A stretch of DNA of 8,521 nucleotides from an uncultured Micrococcaceae bacterium (GTDB lineage: Bacteria > Actinomycetota > Actinomycetes > Actinomycetales > Micrococcaceae): NCBI GenBank assembly GCA_937896705.1, contig CALBOC010000394.1, positions 1-8,521 of the forward strand, in the 5' to 3' direction. Each line of letters starts with the position of its first letter. Position 1 is the first letter of the stretch. Shown here piece by piece: positions 1-7,193 of this stretch. The notes beneath the pieces are model-generated. The model did no database searches. It was not told the DNA's origin and saw only the letters and a list, made by a program, of their open reading frames with translations. Both the position numbers and the translations under genes were made by a program.

Positions 1-50
1 CGGTGCGTCATCCTGTATGGTTTCCACGGATCCGGCCTAAGCTGCTTGAG

Positions 51-88
51 ATGGCTTCGATGCGAACCGTGCTTCGCATGCCATTTTT
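51..88 (+). terminator. Terminator-like stem-loop upstream of the carboxylase gene
   Basis: The sequence shows a perfect 7-bp stem, ATGCGAA (60-66) pairing with TTCGCAT (73-79) around the 6-base loop CCGTGC. It is extended by a second 5-bp stem, ATGGC (51-55) with GCCAT (80-84), leaving TTCG (56-59) as a one-sided bulge. A run of T follows directly (84-88). This is the shape of an intrinsic terminator, though the U tract is short. It sits 16 bases before the ribosome binding site of the next gene. It could end an upstream transcript: one forward frame closes with a TAA at 38-40. It could also act as a leader attenuator inside an operon. The choice depends on sequence left of the window. Confidence 0.5.
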
Positions 89-104
89 GCGGCGCGTTCC
101 AACC

Positions 105-110
105 AAGGAG
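105..110 (+). promoter_or_regulatory. Ribosome binding site of the carboxylase gene
   Basis: AAGGAG lies 10 bases before the ATG at 121 and is the strongest Shine-Dalgarno match seen at any gene start in this window. It decides the start. The frame is open upstream to base 1 and has an ATG at 46, but that ATG has no such signal, and the translation between 46 and 120 is cysteine-rich and unlike this family. A second in-frame ATG at 127 would be 16 bases from the site, which is too far. Confidence 0.8.
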
Positions 111-120
111 AATTGTTTCT

Positions 121-1962
121 ATGTCCATGACCAGTGCGTCATCCTCGATGATCTACCGAACATTTTCGAAGGTTCTGATCGCCAATCGGGGTGAGATCGC
201 GGTCCGCATTATTCGCGCTGCACAGGACGAAGGACTAGAAGCGGTCGCCATCTACGCCAACCCGGACCGCGATGCGATGCACGTCCGGCTGGCGGATCAC
301 GCGTTTTCGCTCAACGGTGACACAGTCGCCGACACCTATCTGTCGGTTGAAAAAATATTGCGCGCAGCCCGTGATTCCGGTGCCGACGCCATCCACCCGG
401 GTTACGGATTTCTGGCGGAAAACGCCGAATTCGCCCAAGCGGTGCTTGATGCGGGCCTGACCTGGATTGGCCCACCTCCGGCCGCTATTCACGCGCTCGG
501 AGACAAAGTTTCGGCCCGGCATATTGCACAGCGGGTCGGCGCCCCACTGGCACCGGGGACGGCTGATCCGGTGCAATCTGCCCAAGAAGTTGTCGACTTC
601 GCCGATGAGTACGGCCTGCCCCTGGCGATCAAGGCAGCTCACGGCGGTGGTGGACGTGGCATTAAGGTTGTTCGCCAGCGTTCGGAGATCCCAGAGGCCT
701 TCGAATCGGCGGTCCGCGAAGCCACCGCAGCCTTTGGCCGGGGCGAATGTTTTGTCGAACGCTTTCTTGATGCCCCACGCCACTTGGAGACCCAGTGCTT
801 GGCTGATAAGGACGGCAACGTGGTGGTTGTTTCGACTCGCGATTGCTCTTTGCAACGGCGGAACCAAAAATTAATCGAAGAAGCGCCCGCCCCGTACCTG
901 AGCGCCGAACAGGAACAACAACTCTACGACGCCTCGGTGGCACTGCTCCAAGAAGCCGGCTACGTCGGTGCTGGGACCTGCGAATTTCTGATTGGCCAAG
1001 ATGGCACGATCTCCTTCTTGGAGGTCAACACCCGACTCCAGGTGGAACACACGGTCTCTGAAGAAGTCACCGGCATCGACCTGGTTCGCGAACAATTCCG
1101 CATTGCCCGCGGTGAGCCACTGGGTTATGACCATCCTGAGATCCATGGCCACTCGTTTGAATTTCGTATCACGGCCGAAGATCCCGGCCAGAATTTTATG
1201 CCGGCACCCGGCACGGTGACCAAAATGCGACTGCCGGGCGGTCCCGGTGTGCGCATTGATACCGGCATCGAAGAGGGCGAAACCATTTCTGGGGCCTTCG
1301 ACTCAATGGTCGCCAAGCTCATTGTCACCGGCCGGGATCGAAAAGAAGCACTACAGCGTTCACAGCGTGCGCTCAATGAGATGCGCATCGCCGGGTTGGC
1401 CACAGTCCTACCCTTCCACCGCACGGTCATCCAGGACCCACACTTTGCGCCCGAGTTGGATCAGCCCAACCAAAAAATCCCGGCTGAGGGACCATTTACG
1501 GTCCACACTCGGTGGATTGAAACCGATTTCATCAACGAATTGCAAGCACAATCGGTCGTCCCCAGCATGGATGACCAGGACGAAGTCGAACGCCGTGTCG
1601 TCACGGTTGAGGTCAATGGCAAACGAGTCGAGGTAACGCTACCCGACTCACTGGCCGGTATCGCTGCGGTGGATGCCAAACCTCAGCGCCGTCGCCCCTC
1701 CCGCACGGCAACGAAAGCCGCGGGCGCATCGGCGGCCGGGGCATCGGGTGACACCGTGACCTCACCGATGCAAGGCACCATCGTCAAACTGGGCGTGGAA
1801 GTCGGCGCCGAAGTCGTCGAAGGCGATCTCATTTTGGTGCTGGAAGCCATGAAGATGGAGCAGCCCATCACCGCGCATAAGGCCGGTACCGTGACGGATA
1901 TTACCGCCGAGCCAGGATCGACCGTCAATGCCGGAGCGGCACTGGCCACCATCGAAGGGTAA
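121..1962 (+). CDS. accA: Biotin-dependent acyl-CoA carboxylase alpha subunit (biotin carboxylase + biotin carrier)
   Basis: This 613-residue cytoplasmic protein carboxylates its own biotin using ATP and bicarbonate. A separate carboxyltransferase beta subunit, not in this window, then passes the carboxyl group to acetyl-CoA, propionyl-CoA or a longer acyl-CoA. The biotin carboxylase part covers about residues 15-460: N-terminal signature [14 protein letters not shown] (17-30), glycine-rich ATP loop HGGGGRG (174-180), [11 protein letters not shown] (240-250) and the catalytic stretch [10 protein letters not shown] (301-310). An Ala/Arg/Ser/Pro-rich linker (about 519-543) leads to a C-terminal carrier domain with the biotinylation motif EAMKME; Lys578 is the biotin site, 35 residues from the end as is usual. 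The length matches actinobacterial AccA/AccBC fusions. The symbol follows actinobacterial usage and does not mean E. coli AccA. Substrate range is not readable from this subunit. It may serve several beta subunits. Confidence 0.95.
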   Translation: MSMTSASSSMIYRTFSKVLIANRGEIAVRIIRAAQDEGLEAVAIYANPDRDAMHVRLADHAFSLNGDTVADTYLSVEKILRAARDSGADAIHPGYGFLAENAEFAQAVLDAGLTWIGPPPAAIHALGDKVSARHIAQRVGAPLAPGTADPVQSAQEVVDFADEYGLPLAIKAAHGGGGRGIKVVRQRSEIPEAFESAVREATAAFGRGECFVERFLDAPRHLETQCLADKDGNVVVVSTRDCSLQRRNQKLIEEAPAPYLSAEQEQQLYDASVALLQEAGYVGAGTCEFLIGQDGTISFLEVNTRLQVEHTVSEEVTGIDLVREQFRIARGEPLGYDHPEIHGHSFEFRITAEDPGQNFMPAPGTVTKMRLPGGPGVRIDTGIEEGETISGAFDSMVAKLIVTGRDRKEALQRSQRALNEMRIAGLATVLPFHRTVIQDPHFAPELDQPNQKIPAEGPFTVHTRWIETDFINELQAQSVVPSMDDQDEVERRVVTVEVNGKRVEVTLPDSLAGIAAVDAKPQRRRPSRTATKAAGASAAGASGDTVTSPMQGTIVKLGVEVGAEVVEGDLILVLEAMKMEQPITAHKAGTVTDITAEPGSTVNAGAALATIEG

Positions 1963-1973
1963 CAAAGCGTCCA

Positions 1974-1991
1974 AGTTTCCCCCAGGAAACT
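1974..1991 (+). terminator. Short hairpin just after the carboxylase gene
   Basis: AGTTTCC (1974-1980) pairs perfectly with GGAAACT (1985-1991) around the 4-base loop CCCA. The hairpin begins 12 bases after the stop codon. No T run follows, so it is either a weak terminator of the U-less kind reported in actinobacteria or an mRNA 3'-end stabiliser. Partial termination here would separate the carboxylase from the transporter gene. Confidence 0.4.
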
Positions 1992-2018
1992 GCACTTCTA
2001 TACACTGAGGTGGTTTCA

Positions 2019-2059
2019 CAGGTGACGATTCTTATCTTGTACAGCCCAGACGTCACCTG
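2019..2059. promoter_or_regulatory. Spaced inverted repeat in the transporter upstream region
   Basis: CAGGTGACG (2019-2027) and CGTCACCTG (2051-2059) are perfect 9-base inverted copies separated by 23 bases. Their centres are 32 bases apart, about three helical turns, so two bound repressor units would face the same side of the DNA. A weak promoter can be drawn through it: TTCACA (2015-2020) as -35, 17 bases, then TGTACA (2038-2043) as -10, with the transporter ATG at 2091. The -35 would overlap the left arm, which fits an operator. It could instead fold as an mRNA hairpin with a long loop; no T run follows it. The regulator is not identifiable. Confidence 0.4.
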
Positions 2060-2090
2060 ATCGCCTCTATCCACGACGAAAGTTCATTTG

Positions 2091-3503
2091 ATGTCAACGC
2101 AACCCGCAGCGACTTCGCATGGTATTCAAGATGCCGACCTGGGCGTGCCCCGGTGGAAGATCATCATGGCCTCGGTTGTAGGCACTACCATCGAATTCTA
2201 CGATTTCTATATTTACGCCACCGCGGCAGTCTCAGTGTTCCCACTGATCTTCTTCCCCGGCGGCGACGCACAAACGGCCCTGCTCGCCTCCATGGCAACC
2301 TTTGGTGCGGCCTTCGTGGCTCGTCCCCTCGGCTCCATCATCTTTGGCCACATGGGCGACCGGTTAGGTCGCAAAGTCACGCTCATCGGTGCCCTGTTGA
2401 CCATGGGGATCGCGACCTTCATCATCGGGTTATTACCGACGTATTTCCAGATCGGACTGTGGGCGCCGGCGATGTTGACCATCCTCCGGTTCTGTCAGGG
2501 ACTTGGTCTGGGTGGTGAATGGTCCGGGGCGGCTCTGCTGGTCACCGAAACCGCCAAACCTGGCAAACGCGCCTCCGCGGCCATGTGGCCCCAATTGGGT
2601 GCGCCTTTCGGGTTCCTGCTCGCCAACGGCTTCTTCTTGATACTGACCTTGGCTTTCGATTACGATTCGGCAGCCCACGGTGCGGACCACGTCTTCGTGG
2701 ACTGGGTATGGCGCGTACCATTCTTGGCATCCATCGTGATGGTGGCCATCGGGCTGTGGGTTCGGGTTTCCTTAGAAGAAACCCCGGTCTTCAAACAGGC
2801 CATTGCCAAAGACGAGCGCGTCAAAGCACCACTCAAAGACGTTTTTGCCAAAAACTGGTGGCAGCTGATCCTGGGGACGTTCATCATGTACGCCACCTAT
2901 GTGCTGTTCTACCTGATGACCACCTGGATCCTGTCCTATGCCATCGGCGCACCAGCGGCCGGCGGGCTGGGAACGTCTTATAACGACTTCTTGGTCATCC
3001 AGCTGATCTCGATTCTCTTCTTCGCCGCATTCGTGCCGGTCGCCGGGATGCTGGCCGATAAATTTGGGCGCAAACCAACCATGCTGACCATCACCACGCT
3101 GATGATCATCTTCGGGCTGCTATTTGGTTGGTGGCTCAACGCGGACGTCATCGTCGATGCTGACGGCACGCTCAACACTGCGCGCATGATCACGTTCATG
3201 ATCGTGGGCATGTCGCTGATGGGCCTGACCTTCGGACCGATGTCCGCCATCCTGCCGGAACTCTTCCCCACCGAAACCCGGTATACCGGATCCGGCATTT
3301 CCTACAACGTCTCGTCCATTCTGGGTGCAGCGCTGACACCGTTTATTGCCACGTGGCTGATGGGTACCTTCGATGTGTCCTATGTGGGCTACTACTTGGC
3401 GGCAGCCTCGGTGATCACCCTGATCTTCTTGGCACTGAGCCCCGAGACCAAATATCGTTCGCTGTCAAATCTCGATCAAGACGAAATCCAGCGCACCCGC
3501 TAG
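2091..3503 (+). CDS. MFS transporter, metabolite:H+ symporter (MHS) family
   Basis: This 470-residue inner-membrane protein should have 12 membrane helices and import a small, usually carboxylated or zwitterionic solute together with protons. Diagnostic sequences are GTTIEFYDFYIYATAA (31-46, typical of MHS first helices), GHMGDRLGRK (86-95, the major facilitator motif A between helices 2 and 3), RFCQGLGLGGEWSGAALL (133-150), VSLEETPVF (226-234), a second-half motif A variant ADKFGRKP (322-329) and ELFPTETRYTG (390-400). Family members move citrate, 2-oxoglutarate, shikimate, proline or betaine, so the substrate cannot be named. The start is the ATG with a weak GAAAG (2078-2082) 8 bases before it; the TTG immediately upstream (2088) is less likely. 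The gene converges on acetoacetyl-CoA synthetase and shares its terminator. That makes a keto or hydroxy acid substrate tempting, but this is inference only. Confidence 0.9.
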   Translation: MSTQPAATSHGIQDADLGVPRWKIIMASVVGTTIEFYDFYIYATAAVSVFPLIFFPGGDAQTALLASMATFGAAFVARPLGSIIFGHMGDRLGRKVTLIGALLTMGIATFIIGLLPTYFQIGLWAPAMLTILRFCQGLGLGGEWSGAALLVTETAKPGKRASAAMWPQLGAPFGFLLANGFFLILTLAFDYDSAAHGADHVFVDWVWRVPFLASIVMVAIGLWVRVSLEETPVFKQAIAKDERVKAPLKDVFAKNWWQLILGTFIMYATYVLFYLMTTWILSYAIGAPAAGGLGTSYNDFLVIQLISILFFAAFVPVAGMLADKFGRKPTMLTITTLMIIFGLLFGWWLNADVIVDADGTLNTARMITFMIVGMSLMGLTFGPMSAILPELFPTETRYTGSGISYNVSSILGAALTPFIATWLMGTFDVSYVGYYLAAASVITLIFLALSPETKYRSLSNLDQDEIQRTR

Positions 3504-3530
3504 CCCGTAGTTTCGGGAGCGACATAATTC

Positions 3531-3588
3531 AATGGCCCGGCTACCCCGGCGGCACTGCGCCGTGGGGTAGCCGGGCCGTTGTCTTTCT
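3531..3588. terminator. Strong, probably bidirectional terminator between convergent genes
   Basis: GGCCCGGCTACCCC (3534-3547) pairs perfectly with GGGGTAGCCGGGCC (3564-3577). Outer A-T and T-G pairs lengthen the stem to 17 bp (3531-3547 with 3564-3580), and an inner CGGC/GCCG stem (3550-3553 with 3559-3562) caps it. On the + strand a T-rich stretch follows (3579-3588), giving a classical intrinsic terminator 27 bases after the transporter stop. On the - strand the hairpin lies 18 bases past the synthetase stop and is followed by the AT-rich 3521-3530, so it can probably end that transcript too, less strongly. Confidence 0.85.
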
Positions 3589-3598
3589 GGGGTCAGAA

Positions 3599-5584
3599 CT
3601 ACTTCGCGGTGTCTGCGGCGTAGTCGAGATACCACTCCAGCACATCTGGTTCAGCGGCGGTTTCTTTCGACACCTTCTCGGGTGCCATCCCCTGCAGGAC
3701 GCGTTTAATCGGGACTTCCATGAGCTTGCCGGTTTTGGTCATCGGCACGCCCGGGGCGATGATAATGTCATCGGGCACATACCGCGGGGACAGTTCGGTG
3801 CGAATCGCCTCGGTGATAATGTCTTTGAGCTGCTGGGCGTCTATTTCGGGGTCCGTTGGAACCACAAACAACGGCATGTAGTAGTCGCCGTCGTCGAGTT
3901 CGGCCCCGATCACCATCGATGCTGAGACCTCATCCAAGGCATCAACCACCTGGTATAGGTCACTGGAGCCCATGCGAATACCGCCGCGGTTCAGGGTCGC
4001 ATCGGATCGTCCGTGGATCACAAAGGACTGGCGCGGCGTCTGGGTGGCAAAATCACCGTGGTACCAAATGTGCGGGTCTTGGCTGAAGTACGCGTCGTGA
4101 TACCGCTCGTTATCCGGATCGTTCCAGAAATATAAGGGCATGGTGGGCATCGGTTTGGTGATGACCAGTTCTCCGACCTCATCGGTCACCGATGCGCCCG
4201 AGTCATCAAAGACGTCTGCGGCCACACCGAGGGCCGGTCCCATGAGTTCGTTGACGCGCACCGGATCCATCGGGTTGGAGCCCACAAACACCGAGCACAC
4301 ATCGGTGCCACCGGAATCCGACCGAAGCCGCACATCCGGGTTGACGGCCTCATATACCCAGCGCCAGGTTCGTGCCGGAAGCGGGGACGCCGAGACCAGA
4401 ATATCGGTCAGATTCGACAGGTCGAATTCATCTTTGGGAACCAAACCTGACTCTTGGACACCGGTCAGGATGGCGGCACCGCAACCATAGAGGGCAACGC
4501 GTTCCTGGGCCATGATTTCAAACTGTCGTCCTGGTCCGCCAGCGAAGACCCCACCGGAATAGGCGATGGCCTTGGCCCCGGTGATCAGGGTTCCGACCAG
4601 CATGTTCCACAGCATCCAGGTGGTTGAGGTCGAAATATAGACCGCTTGACCCTTCGGGACCCGGTAGTGCAAGCCAAAGGATTTGGCGATCTCTAATACG
4701 GTGCCACCCTGGCTTTGCACAATGCCTTTGGGGGTGCCCGTGGTGCCCGAGGAGTACAAGACCCACAGCGGGTGCGAGAAATCCACGGCGGTAAATTCTG
4801 GTTCGCGGCCGTCAGCGACGATATCACCGAACACCGCGGTTTCAACGTTATGGGAGGCCGCGATCTCTGCGACTTTGGTCCGGTCCCCCGAATACGTATT
4901 TTCGACCAACACGTGATGCGTCACGGACTCGAGTTCATCCAACAGACGGTCGAGATCGCCAATTTGTTCGCGCACCTTGCCGCCGAGCTCAAGACCATCG
5001 ATGGTCATGAACACTTTGGGTTGCAGCTGTTGGAAACGGGTGACGATACCGGGCACACCGAAATCGACATTGACCACCGACCAAATCGCCCCCACCGCAG
5101 CAGACCCGAGCAACCCAACGATGGCCTGCGGGATATTCGGTAACGCTGCAGCCACCACATCACCTTCGGTGACGCCGATCGTTCTGAGATGGTGAGCAAA
5201 GGCCCCAACCTGCTCATTGAGCTGTCGCCACGTCAGCGCCGTGCGGTTGAGAGATTCGTCGAGTCCGACGACGGCTTCTTGGTCTGGCATCTTGCTGACA
5301 TGACGCAAAATATTTTCTGCGTAGTTGACTTTAGCGCCTTGAGCCCAGTGCGTATCGGGCATCTGACCCTGCAGCATCGGGCCGGTGGGCTTTTGACCAA
5401 TGACGTCGAAATAATCCCAGATCTCCGTCCAGAAGACCTCCAGATCATCGACCGACCAGTGCCACAGATCCAGATAGGTTTCCATGGCCAGACCGTGTTT
5501 GGCGTTCATGGCTTGCATGAACTGATACATCGCGGTCTGTTGCACCGTTTCAGCTTCTGGTCGCCACAGCATATCGTTGCTCAA
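3599..5584 (-). CDS. aacS: Acetoacetyl-CoA synthetase (acetoacetate-CoA ligase)
   Basis: This cytosolic ANL-superfamily ligase should activate acetoacetate with ATP and CoA to acetoacetyl-CoA, AMP and pyrophosphate. With the chosen start it has 661 residues, close to the usual 640-670. Visible motifs are WAQGAKVNYAENILRH (80-95), the P-loop YSSGTTGTPKG (277-287), the substrate/adenine region RSDSGGTDVCSVFVG (421-435), PMPTMPLYFWNDPD (478-491), YHGD (508-511), the hinge region GRSDATLNRGGIRMGSSDLY (525-544) and C-terminal TKTGKLMEVPIKR with catalytic Lys620. SGGTDVCS, TMPLYFWNDPD and MEVPIKR separate it from acetyl-CoA synthetase. The start is a TTG with GGGAGA (5589-5594) 4 bases upstream; a TTG at 5611 adds 9 residues and has a poorer site, and the ATG at 5572 is too far from any site. 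A role in using acetoacetate or supplying acetoacetyl-CoA is inferred from the family. Expression may be set by the palindrome at 5644-5664. Confidence 0.93.
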   Translation of the reverse strand: MSNDMLWRPEAETVQQTAMYQFMQAMNAKHGLAMETYLDLWHWSVDDLEVFWTEIWDYFDVIGQKPTGPMLQGQMPDTHWAQGAKVNYAENILRHVSKMPDQEAVVGLDESLNRTALTWRQLNEQVGAFAHHLRTIGVTEGDVVAAALPNIPQAIVGLLGSAAVGAIWSVVNVDFGVPGIVTRFQQLQPKVFMTIDGLELGGKVREQIGDLDRLLDELESVTHHVLVENTYSGDRTKVAEIAASHNVETAVFGDIVADGREPEFTAVDFSHPLWVLYSSGTTGTPKGIVQSQGGTVLEIAKSFGLHYRVPKGQAVYISTSTTWMLWNMLVGTLITGAKAIAYSGGVFAGGPGRQFEIMAQERVALYGCGAAILTGVQESGLVPKDEFDLSNLTDILVSASPLPARTWRWVYEAVNPDVRLRSDSGGTDVCSVFVGSNPMDPVRVNELMGPALGVAADVFDDSGASVTDEVGELVITKPMPTMPLYFWNDPDNERYHDAYFSQDPHIWYHGDFATQTPRQSFVIHGRSDATLNRGGIRMGSSDLYQVVDALDEVSASMVIGAELDDGDYYMPLFVVPTDPEIDAQQLKDIITEAIRTELSPRYVPDDIIIAPGVPMTKTGKLMEVPIKRVLQGMAPEKVSKETAAEPDVLEWYLDYAADTAK

Positions 5585-5588
5585 AGTG

Positions 5589-5594
5589 TCTCCC
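5589..5594 (-). promoter_or_regulatory. Ribosome binding site favouring the TTG start at 5584
   Basis: Read on the - strand, GGGAGA precedes TTG (5584-5582) by 4 bases. The alternative TTG at 5611 has only AGGG about 10 bases before it, inside a possible hairpin. The site therefore favours the shorter protein, although initiation at both codons is possible. Confidence 0.5.
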
Positions 5595-5610
5595 AACGTC
5601 GTCAATGCCA

Positions 5611-5636
5611 AGGTGGGAACCCTACAGTACCCACCT
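5611..5636. repeat. Inverted repeat in the acetoacetyl-CoA synthetase leader
   Basis: AGGTGGG (5611-5617) and CCCACCT (5630-5636) are perfect 7-base inverted copies with 12 bases between them. In the - strand transcript they could form a hairpin ending 16 bases before the GGGAGA site, and the last arm base is the first base of the alternative TTG at 5611. It may be a leader structure that hides the upstream start, or a protein site. The inner sequence GGGAACCC is itself self-complementary. Confidence 0.35.
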
Positions 5637-5643
5637 CAAACTC

Positions 5644-5664
5644 CTGGACCACAGTGTAGTCCAG
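5644..5664. promoter_or_regulatory. Near-perfect 21-bp palindrome, candidate operator of the synthetase gene
   Basis: Around a central base at 5654, nine of ten base pairs are symmetric. The outer arms CTGGAC (5644-5649) and GTCCAG (5659-5664) match perfectly, then one mismatch, then three further symmetric pairs. Such compact symmetry is typical of a dimeric repressor site, as used by TetR or GntR family proteins. On the - strand it contains TACACT, a possible -10 element for the synthetase, so binding could block transcription. It also lies 20 bases past the LpdA stop and could fold into a 6-bp stem with a 9-base loop as a weak terminator; no T run follows on either strand. I favour the operator reading, without a named regulator. 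Confidence 0.5.
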
Positions 5665-5684
5665 ATCACCTTGCGGGCAGGGTA

Positions 5685-7091
5685 TTAGAACTCTTCGCGA
5701 CGATGCAGCTGCCGCGCGACTTCTGCCACGGTGCCAGACAGCGACGGGTAAATGGTGAAGGTCTCGGCCAGGTCATCCACGTGGAGCTTTTGCGAGACCG
5801 CGAGCGACAGTGGATAGATCAAATCTGATGCGCGCGGTGCCACGATCACGCCGCCCAGGACGTGGCCCGACCCGCGCCTGGAGAAAATCTTGACGAACCC
5901 ATCTTCCACGTTCATCATTTTGGCGCGCGGGTTGGAGGCCATCGGGATGACATACTGATCCACCTGATAGTCACCGGTCGCGACCATTTCGGCGGTCAGA
6001 CCCACCGTGGCGATCTCAGGAGAGGTGAAGATATTCGAAGCCACTTGGTTACTGGAAAACGGTTTGACGATGTCACCCAGCAGGTGGTTGACGGCAATCC
6101 GTCCTTGCATCGCAGCCACCGATGCTAATGCCAGGCGGCCGGTGCAGTCCCCCGCGGCATAAATACTGGACACCGAGGTGCGCGACACCGCATCAATCTT
6201 GATGTGTCCCGAGGGGGTCATTTCCACCCCAATGTCTTCCAGACCAAGACCGGAGGTATTAGGAATACCGCCGACGGCTAACAAGCAGTGGGTGCCTTCC
6301 ACGTATCCCCCGGCCGACAGCTCAACGCGCACCCCGTCACGGATTCTGGTGACCGATTCAGCGCGAGTTCGAGAGATAACGTTCACGCCGGTTTCCGAAA
6401 ACACATCTTCGAGCACTTGGGCCGCATCCGGATCCTCGCCCGGCAGTAGGGTTTCGCGCGAGGAGACCAAGGTGACGTTGGATCCCAGCAGCTGGTAGGC
6501 CGAGGCAAATTCGGCACCGGTTACACCAGAACCGACTACCACGAGGTGCTCTGGGAGCTCATCGATCGAGTACAGCTGTTTCCAGTTGAAGATGCGTTCG
6601 CCATCGGGTTTGGCTGAATCCAGCTCGCGAGGTGTCGCACCGGTGGCGATCAGCGCTGCATCAGAGGTGATCGTCTCGGTTTTGCCATCCATGGTGGCCA
6701 CTTCGACCACATTGCGTTCGACGAATCTACCCTCCCCGACCACGATGCGCACGCCGTTGGCTTGTAGTCGGCGGCGGATATCCTCTGACTGTTCGGATGC
6801 CAGCCGCAGGAGGCGCTGGTTGATGCTTTCCAGATCCGACCGGACGGAGTGCGCATCAAAATCCAGCCCCAAACCTGGAGCACCCATCACACGGCGGCGA
6901 GAGTCGGCGGCAGCAATCAAAGTCTTGGAGGGCACCACATCGGTTAACACCGCAGAACCGCCGATGCCGTTGCGTTCAACCAGCGTCACCTCAGCGCCAA
7001 ATTTCGAGGCCACCAAGGCGGCTTCGTACCCGCCGGGGCCGCCGCCGATGATAGTAATGGACGGACGAGGAACTATTTCTAAAGTGCTCAC
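5685..7091 (-). CDS. lpdA: NAD(P)H-quinone dehydrogenase, LpdA-type flavoprotein
   Basis: This 468-residue FAD protein belongs to the pyridine nucleotide-disulfide oxidoreductase fold but not to its disulfide chemistry. FAD site GGGPGGYEAAL is at 16-26, the NAD(P) Rossmann motif GSGVTGAEFA at 187-196 and the second FAD motif YAAGDCTG at 311-318. The C-terminal dimer domain (about 350-468) carries YPSLSGTVAE. Where dihydrolipoamide dehydrogenase has two redox cysteines (CxxxxC before IPSK), this protein has Ala47 and Val52 in GGSAVLTDVVPSK, and the C-terminal catalytic histidine is replaced by Tyr448. It is therefore not a lipoamide dehydrogenase; it resembles M. tuberculosis LpdA (Rv3303c), which reduces quinones with NAD(P)H. 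The start is a GTG with no clear ribosome site. The frame is open to 7211, but that would overlap the divergent phosphorylase, and the extra residues do not resemble the family. The gene faces away from the phosphorylase. Confidence 0.9.
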   Translation of the reverse strand: MSTLEIVPRPSITIIGGGPGGYEAALVASKFGAEVTLVERNGIGGSAVLTDVVPSKTLIAAADSRRRVMGAPGLGLDFDAHSVRSDLESINQRLLRLASEQSEDIRRRLQANGVRIVVGEGRFVERNVVEVATMDGKTETITSDAALIATGATPRELDSAKPDGERIFNWKQLYSIDELPEHLVVVGSGVTGAEFASAYQLLGSNVTLVSSRETLLPGEDPDAAQVLEDVFSETGVNVISRTRAESVTRIRDGVRVELSAGGYVEGTHCLLAVGGIPNTSGLGLEDIGVEMTPSGHIKIDAVSRTSVSSIYAAGDCTGRLALASVAAMQGRIAVNHLLGDIVKPFSSNQVASNIFTSPEIATVGLTAEMVATGDYQVDQYVIPMASNPRAKMMNVEDGFVKIFSRRGSGHVLGGVIVAPRASDLIYPLSLAVSQKLHVDDLAETFTIYPSLSGTVAEVARQLHRREEF

Positions 7092-7157
7092 AATGTCTAT
7101 TGTGGTCTGTTTCGTAACCGAATGCACACAGACTACGCCGGTGGAGCTTGTATTGCA

Positions 7158-7186
7158 TTGGTTTTGGCATAGCCCGGCGATACAGT
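7158..7186 (+). promoter_or_regulatory. Promoter of purine nucleoside phosphorylase, probably leaderless
   Basis: TACAGT (7181-7186) fits the actinobacterial -10 pattern TAnnnT. Upstream at 17 bases is TTGGTT (7158-7163), a partial -35. Exactly seven bases separate the -10 from the GTG at 7194, so transcription should begin at or next to the start codon. No usable ribosome binding site exists: the only candidate, AGGT at 7187-7190, is 3 bases from GTG, too close. The same 102-base stretch must hold the LpdA control signals on the other strand; TAGTCT (7130-7135, - strand) is a possible -10 there, with no convincing -35. Confidence 0.5.
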
Positions 7187-7193
7187 AGGTGCT

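Noticed and set aside
16..21. TATGGT as a -10 element for the carboxylase gene
   Set aside because: The matching -35 would lie outside the window and a terminator-like hairpin lies between it and the gene, so it cannot be supported.
2..40. Possible last codons of an upstream gene ending in TAA at 38-40
   Set aside because: Thirteen codons including the stop are too few to recognise or to tell from chance; kept only as context for the hairpin at 51-88.
46..120. N-terminal extension of the carboxylase from the ATG at 46
   Set aside because: The frame is open, but the encoded stretch is cysteine-rich, does not resemble the family and has no ribosome site, whereas AAGGAG sits 10 bases before 121.
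3..145. 12-base direct repeat GTGCGTCATCCT at 3-14 and 134-145
   Set aside because: Repeats of this length are expected by chance in a window this size, the flanks do not match and the second copy is inside coding sequence.
235..867. Long open frame opposite the carboxylase gene (210 codons, - strand)
   Set aside because: It is antisense to a clearly conserved gene, shows no recognisable domain and is the usual by-product of high-GC codon use.
5189..5659. Open frame of 156 codons opposite the synthetase gene (+ strand)
   Set aside because: It is antisense to conserved motifs, has no family resemblance and no good ribosome site.
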